This document shows, piece after piece, positions 17,997-26,724 of a stretch of DNA of 50,802 nucleotides. The stretch is from contig JAEZQX010000063.1 in the NCBI GenBank assembly GCA_023441105.1, positions 1 to 50,802 of the forward strand, written 5' to 3'. Numbering within the stretch: the first letter of the stretch is position 1; every line of letters starts with the position of its first letter. This DNA comes from Pseudomonadota bacterium (lineage in GTDB: Bacteria; Pseudomonadota; Gammaproteobacteria; Burkholderiales; Burkholderiaceae). Both the position numbers and the translations under genes were made by a program. The notes under the pieces are model-generated. The model had not been told where the DNA came from. It ran no database searches and was given only the letters and a program-made list of their open reading frames with translations.

Positions 17997-19520
17997 TTGG
18001 CCACCATCACCCAGGCTGATCTCGTCGAATCGATCGCGGCGGGACTGCAGTACATCAGCTACTACCACCCCGAAGACTATATCCGCCATCTCGCCGGCGC
18101 CTACGAGCGCGAGCAGAGTCCGGCGGCGCGCGACGCCATCGCCCAGATCCTCACCAATTCGAGGATGTGCGCCGAAGGCAAGCGCCCGCTTTGCCAGGAC
18201 ACCGGCATCGTCAACGTCTTCCTGCGCGTCGGCATGGACGTGCGCTGGTCAGGCTTCACCGGCTCGCTCGAGGACGCCGTCAACGAAGGCGTGCGCCGCG
18301 GCTACATGCATCCGGACAACACGCTGCGGGCGTCGATCGTTGCCGACCCCCAGTTCGAGCGCAAGAACACCCGCGACAACACGCCGGCGGTGGTGCACGT
18401 GCAGCTGGTGCCGGGCGACAAGGTCGACGTGCGGCTCGCCGCCAAGGGGGGCGGCTCGGAGAACAAGTCGAAGCTGGCGATGCTCAATCCCTCGGATTCC
18501 ATCGTCGACTGGGTCCTCAAGACCGTGCCAACCATGGGCGCCGGCTGGTGCCCGCCCGGCATGCTCGGCAGCGGCATCGGCGGCACCGCCGAAAAGGCGG
18601 TGCTGATGGCCAAGGAATCGCTGATGGACCCGATCGACATGAGCGAGCTGCTGGCGCGCGGACCGCAGGACAAGTTCGAGGAATTGCGCATCGAGCTGTA
18701 CCAGAAGGTCAATGCGCTGGGCATCGGCGCCCAGGGCCTCGGCGGCCTGACCACGGTGCTCGACGTCAAGATCATGACCTATCCGACCCATGCGGCCGGC
18801 AAGCCGGTGGCGATGATCCCGAATTGCGCGGCCACCCGCCATGCGCATTTCGTGCTCGACGGCAGCGGCCCGGCCTATTGCGAGCCGCCATCGCTGGACG
18901 CCTGGCCGAAGGTCGACTGGGCGCCGGACGCGAAGACCTCCCGCCAGGTCGATCTCGACAACCTCACCGCCGAGGAAGTCGCCGCCTGGCAGCCGGGACA
19001 GACGCTGCTGCTGTCCGGCAAGCTGCTGACCGGCCGCGACGCCGCGCACAAGCGCATCCAGGACATGCTGGCCCGCGGCGAGCCGCTGCCGGTGGACTTC
19101 AAGGGCCGGGTGATCTACTACGTCGGACCGGTCGATCCGGTGCGCGACGAGGCGGTTGGTCCGGCAGGGCCAACCACCGCGACCCGGATGGACAAGTTCA
19201 CCGACATGATGTTGCAGCAGACGGGGTTGCTGGCGATGGTCGGCAAGGCCGAACGCGGGCCGGCGGCGATCGAGGCAATCCGCCGCCGCAAGGCTGCCTA
19301 CCTGATGGCGGTGGGCGGCGCCGCCTACCTGGTATCCAAGGCGATCCGCAAGGCGCGCGTGGTCGGCTTCGCCGACCTCGGCATGGAAGCGATCTACGAA
19401 TTCGAAGTGAAGGACATGCCGGTCACCGTAGCCGTCGACGCGCAGGGCACGTCGGTGCACGAGACCGGACCGAAGGAATGGCAGGCAAGGATCGCCGCCA
19501 TTCCGGTGACCATCGCCTGA
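17997..19520 (+). CDS. Fumarate hydratase, class I (iron-sulphur, single chain)
   Basis: 507 residues from a TTG at 17997, with AAGGA five bases upstream. It hydrates fumarate to malate in the TCA cycle using an oxygen-labile [4Fe-4S] cluster. Candidate cluster cysteines are Cys66 (GKRPLCQDTG), Cys185 (GWCPPGMLG) and Cys277 (NCAATRH), spaced as in FumA-type enzymes. The C-terminal beta-type half contains GPTTATRMDKFTD. Length and domain order fit the one-chain FumA/FumB type rather than the class II FumC. It is followed after 19 bp by a phospholipase-D-family gene on the same strand. The TTG start may keep expression modest. Confidence 0.95.
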   Translation: MATITQADLVESIAAGLQYISYYHPEDYIRHLAGAYEREQSPAARDAIAQILTNSRMCAEGKRPLCQDTGIVNVFLRVGMDVRWSGFTGSLEDAVNEGVRRGYMHPDNTLRASIVADPQFERKNTRDNTPAVVHVQLVPGDKVDVRLAAKGGGSENKSKLAMLNPSDSIVDWVLKTVPTMGAGWCPPGMLGSGIGGTAEKAVLMAKESLMDPIDMSELLARGPQDKFEELRIELYQKVNALGIGAQGLGGLTTVLDVKIMTYPTHAAGKPVAMIPNCAATRHAHFVLDGSGPAYCEPPSLDAWPKVDWAPDAKTSRQVDLDNLTAEEVAAWQPGQTLLLSGKLLTGRDAAHKRIQDMLARGEPLPVDFKGRVIYYVGPVDPVRDEAVGPAGPTTATRMDKFTDMMLQQTGLLAMVGKAERGPAAIEAIRRRKAAYLMAVGGAAYLVSKAIRKARVVGFADLGMEAIYEFEVKDMPVTVAVDAQGTSVHETGPKEWQARIAAIPVTIA

Positions 19521-19539
19521 CCCGCAGCACAGCACCACC

Positions 19540-20886
19540 GTGACCGACAAGCGACCCGGGCGCCGCAGGGAGGATGCTGCAGCCCGGGATCCCAACGCAG
19601 CACCGGACAGGAAGCGCCGGATGACCCTGCAGACCGCCTTGAACGTGGTACTCGGGATCACCACGCTACTGCTTTCCCTGGTCCTCTGGTCGGTCAAGCG
19701 GCACCGCGATCCCGTGCTGACGGTCGAGCGGACCGATCCGGTGGCCGACCTGGTCCCATCGATCGCCGGGTTGACGCATGGCGCGGTGATCGCCGGCAAT
19801 GCGGTCGAGATCCTCGAGAACGGCGCCTTTTTCGACGCGATGTTCGAGGACATCCGCAAGGCCCGGGCTTCGGTGCATTTCGAGACTTTCCTCTGGAAGG
19901 ACGGCGTCCTCGGGCGCCGCCTGGTCGACGCACTGGTGGAACGGCGGCGGGCCGGTGTCGAAGTGCGGGTGCTGGTCGATGCCGATGGCGGCAAGGAAAT
20001 GGGCGAGGAGGCCCAGCGCCGGCTACGCGAGGCCCATTGCAAGTTCGCCTTCTTTCATCGCAAGCGGCTGCGCGACATCGGCAAGGTCAATCGCCGCGAC
20101 CATCGCAAATTGCTTGTCATCGACGGCCGTGTCGGCTATGCCGGCGGGCATTGCATCGTCGATCTCTGGCTGGGCGACGCCCGCAACAGCGGCGAGGTGC
20201 GCGACGTCGGCATCCGCATGCAGGGCCCGATCGTCAGCGACCTGCAATCGACCTTCAGCGAGAACTGGGTCGACGACACCGGCGAGCTGTTCGTCGGCAC
20301 ACACGTGTTCCCCGAAATCGAGAAAGCCGGCAAGGTGACGATGCATGTCGCGCGGGTCAAGCCGGAAGGCGCGCCGCCCGCCGTCAAGATACTTCACCAC
20401 CTGGTGCTTGGGCTGGCGCGCGAGCGGCTGTGGATCCAGAACCCCTACTTCCTGCCCGACCGAGAGGCGATCGACGCGATGGTGAAGGCGGTCCGGCGCG
20501 GCGTCGATGTGCGGGTGATGGTGCCGTCGGCGGAAGCGTCGGACTTCCCGGTCGTGCAGCATGCCGCGCATCGCAATTTCGAGACCCTGCTCGCCGGCGG
20601 CGTGCGGATCTTCGAGTACCCGAAGACGCTGCTGCACCAGAAGGTGATGACGATCGACGGCATCTGGTCGGCGATCGGGTCGAGCAACTTCGACGACCGG
20701 TCGTTCGAGATCAACGACGAGGTCACGCTGGGCCTGGTCGACGCCGGCGTGGCGGCCCGCTTCGAGGCCATCTTCGAGAAGGATGCGCGCGAATGCGCCG
20801 AGCTCGAGCTCGGCAAATGGCGCGAGCGCGGCCTGTGGCACAGGCTCAAGGACAACGCGCTCTATTTGTTCAACGAGCAGCTCTGA
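19540..20886 (+). CDS. Phospholipase D-family protein, cardiolipin-synthase-like
   Basis: 448 residues. One transmembrane helix near the N-terminus (about 30-51) anchors a two-domain PLD body. Both HKD motifs are intact: HRKLLVID (His188, Lys190, Asp195) and HQKVMTID (His366, Lys368, Asp373), each followed by the G-G or G-S-S-N segment. This pattern fits cardiolipin synthases of the ClsA/ClsB type, which join phosphatidylglycerol molecules at the inner membrane. A different phosphatidyl transferase remains possible. An unusually long polar N-terminus (about 28 residues) precedes the helix; an ATG at residue 28 could be an alternative start. Confidence 0.9.
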   Translation: MTDKRPGRRREDAAARDPNAAPDRKRRMTLQTALNVVLGITTLLLSLVLWSVKRHRDPVLTVERTDPVADLVPSIAGLTHGAVIAGNAVEILENGAFFDAMFEDIRKARASVHFETFLWKDGVLGRRLVDALVERRRAGVEVRVLVDADGGKEMGEEAQRRLREAHCKFAFFHRKRLRDIGKVNRRDHRKLLVIDGRVGYAGGHCIVDLWLGDARNSGEVRDVGIRMQGPIVSDLQSTFSENWVDDTGELFVGTHVFPEIEKAGKVTMHVARVKPEGAPPAVKILHHLVLGLARERLWIQNPYFLPDREAIDAMVKAVRRGVDVRVMVPSAEASDFPVVQHAAHRNFETLLAGGVRIFEYPKTLLHQKVMTIDGIWSAIGSSNFDDRSFEINDEVTLGLVDAGVAARFEAIFEKDARECAELELGKWRERGLWHRLKDNALYLFNEQL

Positions 20887-21067
20887 GCGGGACGGGCGGC
20901 GCCGCGGCGGTGGCGACGGGTGTCGAGCTGTTGAAGATTTGGTGCGCAGTGACGGTCGCCGCGCTGAAGTCCACTAGGCTGTGACCATCGCCTGCGAAGT
21001 GCCGTCGTTGCGTGCATAGCCTTCGCGGATCTGGTTGGACCGCGCTTCGGAACGACGGCCGCAGGCT

Positions 21068-21475
21068 CTAAGCAGCAAGGGTGTCGATGCCGGCCTTGGC
21101 AATCTGCAGGTCCTCGGTTGACTTGACGCCGGAGACGCCGACCGCGCCGATCACCTGGCCGTCGATGACGATCGGGGCGCCGCCCTCGAGGAGTGCGTGC
21201 AGTTGCGGCACCGACAGGAACGAGGTGCGGCCTTCGTTGATCATCTTCTCGTACGAGCCGCTCTCGCGTCGGCCCAGCGCGGAGGTGCGCGCCTTTTCGG
21301 TGGCGATGTAGGCCGACAACGGCGCCGCCCCGTCAAGTCGCTGCATCGCAAGCAGGTGGCCACCATCGTCGACGATGGCGATCGAGACAGCCCAGCCATG
21401 CTGGACCGCGGTGGCGGTGGCGGCAGCGAGGATCTTCTGGACGTCGGCGAGTTCGAGGACGGCTTTGTTCATCAT
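21068..21475 (-). CDS. GlcG/HbpS-type small protein
   Basis: 135 residues matching the GlcG/HbpS family from end to end: an N-terminal helix, VSIAIVDDGGHLLAMQRLDGA, TEKARTSALGRRES, GGAPIVIDGQVIGAVGVSG and a closing helix. Members are small oligomeric proteins; some bind haem extracellularly and others are encoded with glycolate or propanediol genes. No signal peptide is visible, so this one is probably cytoplasmic. It lies 42 bp after the MFS gene on the same strand and may end the prpE-ydcF-MFS unit. Its ligand is unknown. Confidence 0.9.
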   Translation of the reverse strand: MMNKAVLELADVQKILAAATATAVQHGWAVSIAIVDDGGHLLAMQRLDGAAPLSAYIATEKARTSALGRRESGSYEKMINEGRTSFLSVPQLHALLEGGAPIVIDGQVIGAVGVSGVKSTEDLQIAKAGIDTLAA

Positions 21476-21517
21476 GTCAGTCAGGGTCTCTGTTGTCGGG
21501 CGATCGAGCGCGGGCGG

Positions 21518-22837
21518 CTACTCTACCATCGCCGCCGCCCGGGTGCCGCGCGCCGGGTCGAGGCGGGCCAGCAGCACCAGCCCCAGCACGAAGAACAAGC
21601 CGGTGGCGAGGAAGGCGATGCGGTGGTTGCCGGAGGTGACCCAGGTGACCAGGCCATAGGTCAGCGGCCCGATCACCGCGGCCAGCCGGGTGGCGAAGGC
21701 CCACAGGCCATAGAACTCGGCCAGCCGCCCTGCCGGCGCGAGCGCTCCGACCAGCGCCCGGCCGCATGACTGGCTCGATCCCATGCACAAGCCCGCCAGC
21801 GTCGCCGCCACCCAGAAGAACACCCGGGTGGTGCTGAAGCTGGCGACCAGCACCATCGCGATCCAGGCGACCAGCGTCACCGCCAGCGCCCGCTTGTGGC
21901 CGATGCGATCCTCGGCATAGCCGAAGAGGAAGGCGCCGGCCGCCGAGGCGATGTTGACCAGGAACACCAGCGCCATCGTCTCCTGCTGCTGGAAACCCAT
22001 GACCTGCTCCGCGTACACTGCCGCCAGCGCGATGACCACCGCGATTCCCGCCTGGTAGGCGGCCCCGGTCCACAGCAGGCGCCGGAAGTCGGGGAAGGCG
22101 ATCGTGCGGCGCGCCGACTCCCGGAGGTCCAGCAGCGACGCCACCAGGCCGCCGCGGCGCGCCCGGCTTCCCTCCCCGCCCATCGGCAGCTGCGGCACCG
22201 CCCGCTCGCGCAGCACCAGGAAGGTCGGCAACGCCGCCACCGCATAGATTGCGGCGGTGATGAGCATGGTGACCGGGACGAACTGCTCGGCCGACTCGCC
22301 GCGCGACTGGGCGCTGATCACGTAGGCGAGCGACAGCCCCAGCGCCAGCATGCCGCCGAAGTAGCCGAAGCTCCAGCCCCAGCCGGACACGCGACCAAGC
22401 GCGGTGGGCCGGGCGAGCTCCGGCAGGAAAGCGCCGCACAGCATGTCGCCCATCGAATAGAAGTAGTTGGAGACGATCACCAGCAGCATCGCCAGCGCGA
22501 GATCGCCGCGTCCGCACCAGGCAAGGCCGGCGGTGGCCACGACGCAGCCGAGGGTGGCGACCGCCAGCAGGCGCTTCTTGGACGCCTGGCGATCGGCCAG
22601 CGCGCCGATGGCCGGCATGGTCAGCAGCACCGCGAGATTCGACAGGCCGAGAATGGCGGTCCAGGCGAGCGTGCCCCAGGACCCACCATCGGCCACGACG
22701 CCGACGAAGTAGGCATTGAAGACCGCCGTCAGCACGACGGTGGTGTAGCCGGAGTTGGCGAAGTCGTAGGACGACCAGGCAACGACCTCGCGGCCCTTCA
22801 CCCCGTCGTTCAGGGCACTGCGATCGAAAATGGTCAT
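21518..22837 (-). CDS. MFS transporter, UMF1 (Atg22-like) type
   Basis: 439 residues from the ATG at 22837, which overlaps the stop of the ydcF-like gene by four bases; a longer frame upstream is only the shadow of that gene. The N-terminus (VVAWSSYDFANSGYTTVVLTAVFNAYF) is characteristic of the UMF1 family, followed by the MFS loop motif GALADRQASKKRLL and twelve predicted membrane helices. Known relatives include the vacuolar amino-acid exporter Atg22; bacterial substrates are mostly unknown. Coupling to prpE and ydcF suggests co-regulation, not a proven shared pathway. Confidence 0.9.
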   Translation of the reverse strand: MTIFDRSALNDGVKGREVVAWSSYDFANSGYTTVVLTAVFNAYFVGVVADGGSWGTLAWTAILGLSNLAVLLTMPAIGALADRQASKKRLLAVATLGCVVATAGLAWCGRGDLALAMLLVIVSNYFYSMGDMLCGAFLPELARPTALGRVSGWGWSFGYFGGMLALGLSLAYVISAQSRGESAEQFVPVTMLITAAIYAVAALPTFLVLRERAVPQLPMGGEGSRARRGGLVASLLDLRESARRTIAFPDFRRLLWTGAAYQAGIAVVIALAAVYAEQVMGFQQQETMALVFLVNIASAAGAFLFGYAEDRIGHKRALAVTLVAWIAMVLVASFSTTRVFFWVAATLAGLCMGSSQSCGRALVGALAPAGRLAEFYGLWAFATRLAAVIGPLTYGLVTWVTSGNHRIAFLATGLFFVLGLVLLARLDPARGTRAAAMVE

Positions 22838-23709
22838 TGGGGCACCCGGGGTGCTTCGCGGCTTCCTGCAGGACGGGACGAGTCCTCCTTCGGAAGGTCG
22901 CGCGGAGGGCTCAGACGGTACAAGAGCCGGCCGATGATCTCGCGCACCGCGAGGTGCGATGTCGACAGCGCGCGTTCGGAGGGCACCAGCTTGAGCCAGG
23001 AGAAACGGCCGGCGCCACCGATGAACGAATGCGGCGCCGGCACCACCCGGAAGCCGGCACCGGTGTAGGCACCCTCGGCACGGAGCATGTGATAGGCGTG
23101 GGTGACCAGCAGGACGCGCCGGATGCCTGCGGGCTGCAGCATCGCAGCGGTGGCGCGGGCGCTCTCGCCGGTGTCGCGCGAGGTCGCCTCCACCCATTTG
23201 ACCGGCGTGCCGAAGTCACCCTCCAGCACCCGGCGCATCAGCTCCGCCTCCGGATCGCCGCCACCCAGGGTGACGCCGCCGCTGATCAGCACCGGCAGCC
23301 TGGTCAGGCGCGCGAGCCGGTGCGCATGCAGCACCCGTTCGAGAGAGGCTGCGCTGAGCCGATTGGGCGCCCGGCTGGCGGCGCCGTCGGTGGTGGAGCC
23401 GCCAGCCAGCAGGACGATCGCCTGCGGCGACTCGTCGGGCTTCTCCCGCCAGCGCGCCTGGCGCTCGGTCGGCAACCGCGCCGGCGGCGGGTCGAGCATC
23501 GCGTACGGCGCCTCGACCCAGGCCATGAGCCGTTCCGACACGATGGGCATCGACAAGCCCAGGCCCGTCACCAGGCCAAGCGCGACCAGCAGGCGGCCCA
23601 ACCAGCGCAGGCGGCGCGCCAGCAGCAAGCCGAGCGCGATCAGCAGGAAGCAGAAAGTGGGCGGCAACAGCCAGGGAGACAGGTACCCCTTGACTGCGAA
23701 CGGCACCAT
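22834..23709 (-). CDS. YdcF/SanA-like DUF218 membrane protein
   Basis: 291 residues from the ATG at 23709, which shares one base with the prpE stop (TGATG); a TTG one codon earlier is possible. Two N-terminal hydrophobic helices (about 12-55) are followed by a DUF218 domain: AIVLLAGGSTTDG, LPVLISGG, EATSRDTGESA and VLLVTHAYHMLRA, the usual conserved blocks with the S-x-D-T-x-E-N/S-A motif. Relatives include ElyC, involved in envelope (peptidoglycan precursor or lipid carrier) homeostasis. Position between prpE and an MFS gene does not reveal its role. Confidence 0.9.
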   Translation of the reverse strand: MVPFAVKGYLSPWLLPPTFCFLLIALGLLLARRLRWLGRLLVALGLVTGLGLSMPIVSERLMAWVEAPYAMLDPPPARLPTERQARWREKPDESPQAIVLLAGGSTTDGAASRAPNRLSAASLERVLHAHRLARLTRLPVLISGGVTLGGGDPEAELMRRVLEGDFGTPVKWVEATSRDTGESARATAAMLQPAGIRRVLLVTHAYHMLRAEGAYTGAGFRVVPAPHSFIGGAGRFSWLKLVPSERALSTSHLAVREIIGRLLYRLSPPRDLPKEDSSRPAGSREAPRVPQ

Positions 23710-25634
23710 CAACCGGCGATCGCCTGGTGCACCTGGTCGAGCGCCGCGGGGTCCTCGATGGTGCTGACATCGCCCGGGTCACGGCGTTCGCAGATCGCCT
23801 GGATGGCCCGGCGCACCACCTTGCCGGAGCGGGTCTTCGGCAGCGCCTGCACGAAGTGGATCCGGGCGGGGCGCGCCACCGCCCCCAGTTGCTTGTCGAC
23901 GATCTTCATCAGCTCGCCTTCCAGCGCCAGCCGCGCCTGCGTTAGCGCCTGTGCATCGGCAAACCGCTCGCGGGCGAATGCCTGGGCGTCGCGCAGGACG
24001 GCGAAAGCGGTCGCCACCTGGCCCTTGAGCGGGTCGGCGGTGCCGATGACGGCGCATTCGGCCACCGCCGGATGGCTGCTGATCGATTCCTCGATCTCAC
24101 GGGTGCCGAGCCGGTGGCCGGCGACGTTGATGACGTCGTCAGTGCGACCGAGGATGAAGTGGTAGCCGTCGCTGTCGCGGATGCCCCAGTCGAAGGTCGA
24201 ATAAAGCATCTCGCCCGGAATGCTCTTGAAATAGGTGTCGACGAAGCGCTGGTCGTCGCCCCAGACGGTCTGCATGCAGCCGGGCGGCAGCGGCGGCGCG
24301 ATCGCAAGCACGCCCTTCTGGTTGTCCGCCAGCGACTTGCCGGTGGTCTCGTCGACGATGCGCACGTCGTACCCGGCCATCGCGACGCCGGGGCTGCCCC
24401 AGCGCGTCGCGAGCGGCTCGACGCCGGGAAAGCCGTTGGCCACGGTGAGGATCGGCCAGCCCGATTCGGTCTGCCAGTAGTTGTCGACGACCGGGCGGGA
24501 CAAGCCGTCCGAAATCCAGCGCGCCGTCGGTTCGTCGAGCGGTTCGCCGGCGAGGAACAGCGCCTTGAGGCTGCTGGTGTCGTGGCGCTTGAGCAGCGCC
24601 GGATCCTGGCGCTTGAGCACGCGAATGGCGGTCGGCGCCGAGAACATCACGGCCACCCGGTACTGCTCGACCAGCTTCCAGAGGATGGCGCCATCCGGCC
24701 GCACCGGCGTGCCTTCGTACATGATCGTCGCCATGCCGGCAAGCAGTGGGCCGTAGATGATGTAGGAATGGCCGACCACCCAGCCGATATCGCTGGTGGT
24801 GAAGAAGGTCTCGCCCGGCTCGCCGCGGAAGATCTGCTGCATCGACGCGGCCAGCGCCACCGCGTAGCCGCCGACGTCGCGCTGCACGCCTTTCGGCTTG
24901 CCGGTGGTGCCGGAGGTGTAGAGGATGTAGCTCGGCTCGTTCGATTCGACCCAGGTCACCGGCACCTGTGCGTCGGCAAAGCGGGCGGCGAGCGCCGCAT
25001 GTTCGTGGTCGCGCCCGGCCACCCGCTCGAATGGCGCAAGCCCGCGATCGATCATCAGCACATGCGCCGGCTTGGCGGTCGCGCGCTCGATCGCCTCGTC
25101 CAGCAGCGCCTTGTACGGCACCACCTTGCCCGCCCGCGAGCCGGCATCCGCCGAGATGACCAGCCTGGGTCTCGCATCGTCGATGCGGCTGGCCAGGCTC
25201 ATCGCGGCGAAGCCGCCGAACACGACCGAATGGATGGCGCCGATACGGGCGCAGGCGAGCATGGCGAAGGCTGCCTCCGGGATCATCGGCAGGTAGATCA
25301 GCACCCGGTCGCCCTTGCCCACGCCCAGCGACTGCATTGCCGCCGCCATCGCCTGCACCCGCCGCGACAGCTCCGCGTAGGTGAAGGTCTGTTCCCGCTC
25401 CACCTCGGTCGAGACCCAGATCAGCGCCGGCTGGTCGGCACGCGTCGGCAGCCAGCGGTCGACCGCGTTGTGGCACAGGTTGGTTTCGCCACCGACGAAC
25501 CAGCGCGTGAACGGCGGTCGCGAATAGTCGAGCACGCGGTCATGCGGCTGGCGCCACTCGATGAGCCTCGCCTGCTCGGCCCAGAATCCCTCGGGATCCT
25601 CGATCGAGCGCCGATGGATATCCGCGTACCTCAT
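23709..25634 (-). CDS. prpE: Propionyl-CoA synthetase (propionate-CoA ligase)
   Basis: 641 residues from the ATG at 25634, with GGAGGA upstream; an upstream in-frame extension to 25880 is not credible. It activates propionate with ATP and CoA. ANL motifs are present: YTSGTTGKPKG, DNYWQTESGWP and PKTRSGK with the modifiable Lys605. The N-terminus (YADIHRRSIEDPEGFW) and the shorter acetate-pocket region are closer to PrpE than to Acs, which is also in this window. It starts an apparent operon with ydcF, an MFS gene and perhaps glcG. No 2-methylcitrate-cycle genes are nearby. Confidence 0.93.
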   Translation of the reverse strand: MRYADIHRRSIEDPEGFWAEQARLIEWRQPHDRVLDYSRPPFTRWFVGGETNLCHNAVDRWLPTRADQPALIWVSTEVEREQTFTYAELSRRVQAMAAAMQSLGVGKGDRVLIYLPMIPEAAFAMLACARIGAIHSVVFGGFAAMSLASRIDDARPRLVISADAGSRAGKVVPYKALLDEAIERATAKPAHVLMIDRGLAPFERVAGRDHEHAALAARFADAQVPVTWVESNEPSYILYTSGTTGKPKGVQRDVGGYAVALAASMQQIFRGEPGETFFTTSDIGWVVGHSYIIYGPLLAGMATIMYEGTPVRPDGAILWKLVEQYRVAVMFSAPTAIRVLKRQDPALLKRHDTSSLKALFLAGEPLDEPTARWISDGLSRPVVDNYWQTESGWPILTVANGFPGVEPLATRWGSPGVAMAGYDVRIVDETTGKSLADNQKGVLAIAPPLPPGCMQTVWGDDQRFVDTYFKSIPGEMLYSTFDWGIRDSDGYHFILGRTDDVINVAGHRLGTREIEESISSHPAVAECAVIGTADPLKGQVATAFAVLRDAQAFARERFADAQALTQARLALEGELMKIVDKQLGAVARPARIHFVQALPKTRSGKVVRRAIQAICERRDPGDVSTIEDPAALDQVHQAIAG

Positions 25635-25731
25635 TCCGTCCTCCTCCGCTGGCGCCGCAACCTGCGTCGGCGCCGGGATTGGTGCCGCGAGCTGCGTGCT
25701 GCTGCGCCGGTCGCAGGCCGGCGCCGGTCGA

Positions 25732-26649
25732 TTATTTGACCAGCAGACGCGCCGCGTCAAACGGCATGACGAACTTCCAGTGATGGGTGCTGACCAGGAT
25801 GTGCTTGAGCGGAGGCTCCTCGTCGACCAGCGTCTGCAGCACGTCGTAGGTCTCGTCCGCGAGTTGCAGCAGCGGCGCATAGCTCACGCAGATGCGCGCC
25901 TGCCCGCGATCGGCCTCACGGATGCTGCCGAGGGAAAGCCGCAGCGCAAAGCGCAGCGCCGAGGTGATCGGCACGTCGGCGCAGATCCAGACGCAGTTGA
26001 GCGCGTCCGACAGCATCATCTCCGGCCGCCGGATGGTGCGCGCGAGCCGCTCGCTCAGCACGCCCACGCCTTCCGACGACACGCGAAAGATCACCAGCGA
26101 GGCGCGGGTCTTGTCATCCAGGGTGGCATGGCGCTGCGCCCAGCGCCGCAACGCATCCGATCGAGAAGGCCGCGACGCTGCCGGTTCTCCAGGCGCAAGC
26201 CGGTCCCGCAGCCACGCCGCCAGATCGACCAATGGCCGGTCCCAGGCGCCCAGGAAATCGACCTGCTGGCGGCCGATGCGGCCGCGCAGGCTGTCGTCGA
26301 TGGTGTCGGCGATCAGGCAGACGGTCATCGCGCGCAATACGGGCAGGCGTGCCTTGCGCAGCTTCGCCACCAACTCCAGGCCGCTCATGCGCGGCAGCGT
26401 GTTGCTGCAGACGATCGCGGCAGCCTCGCCGTCGATCTGCAGCGACGCCCACGCCTGTTCGCCGCTGGCATACTCCTTCAGGCGATAGTGCCGGCCGAGC
26501 ACGGCACGCAGCGCCTCGAGCTCCGCCGGTCCTTGTGCCACCAGGACGACGAGCGGCTTGAGCGAGGTCGTCGGCCCCGGTAGGCTTGCCTCGGGGTGGG
26601 CGGCCGCCGGTGCTGCAGTCCGGGTACCGGACAGTACAACATGGTCCAT
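25732..26649 (-). CDS. Degenerate receiver / GGDEF-like regulatory protein
   Basis: 305 residues. Residues about 33-150 resemble a CheY-like receiver (PLVVLVAQGPAELEALRAVL, then YASGEQAWASL and MSGLELVAKLR), but the strand where the phospho-acceptor Asp should be reads AAAIVCSNTLPRMSG, with Cys/Ser instead, so phosphorylation is unlikely. Residues about 170-290 resemble the outline of a GGDEF domain (ASLVIFRVS, LSERLARTIRRPEMMLSDALN, then ARICVSYAPL and ADETYDVLQTLV), but the GGDEF active-site loop is missing. This looks like a PleD-style protein that has lost both activities and may act by binding. It lies upstream of prpE with a 97-bp gap and is divergent from the C40 peptidase gene. The GGDEF comparison is tentative. 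Confidence 0.65.
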   Translation of the reverse strand: MDHVVLSGTRTAAPAAAHPEASLPGPTTSLKPLVVLVAQGPAELEALRAVLGRHYRLKEYASGEQAWASLQIDGEAAAIVCSNTLPRMSGLELVAKLRKARLPVLRAMTVCLIADTIDDSLRGRIGRQQVDFLGAWDRPLVDLAAWLRDRLAPGEPAASRPSRSDALRRWAQRHATLDDKTRASLVIFRVSSEGVGVLSERLARTIRRPEMMLSDALNCVWICADVPITSALRFALRLSLGSIREADRGQARICVSYAPLLQLADETYDVLQTLVDEEPPLKHILVSTHHWKFVMPFDAARLLVK

Positions 26650-26724
26650 CGTCGCACCTTCAGATTCGGTTCGTGGTGGTGGGAAGGAACGTGCTTTGAT
26701 GCGGGTTGATACGTTTTGATACGG

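Noticed and set aside
22838..23197. N-terminal extension of the MFS transporter
   Set aside because: The extension is antisense-quality sequence inside the ydcF-like gene; the ATG at 22837 overlaps that gene's stop and begins the conserved family start.
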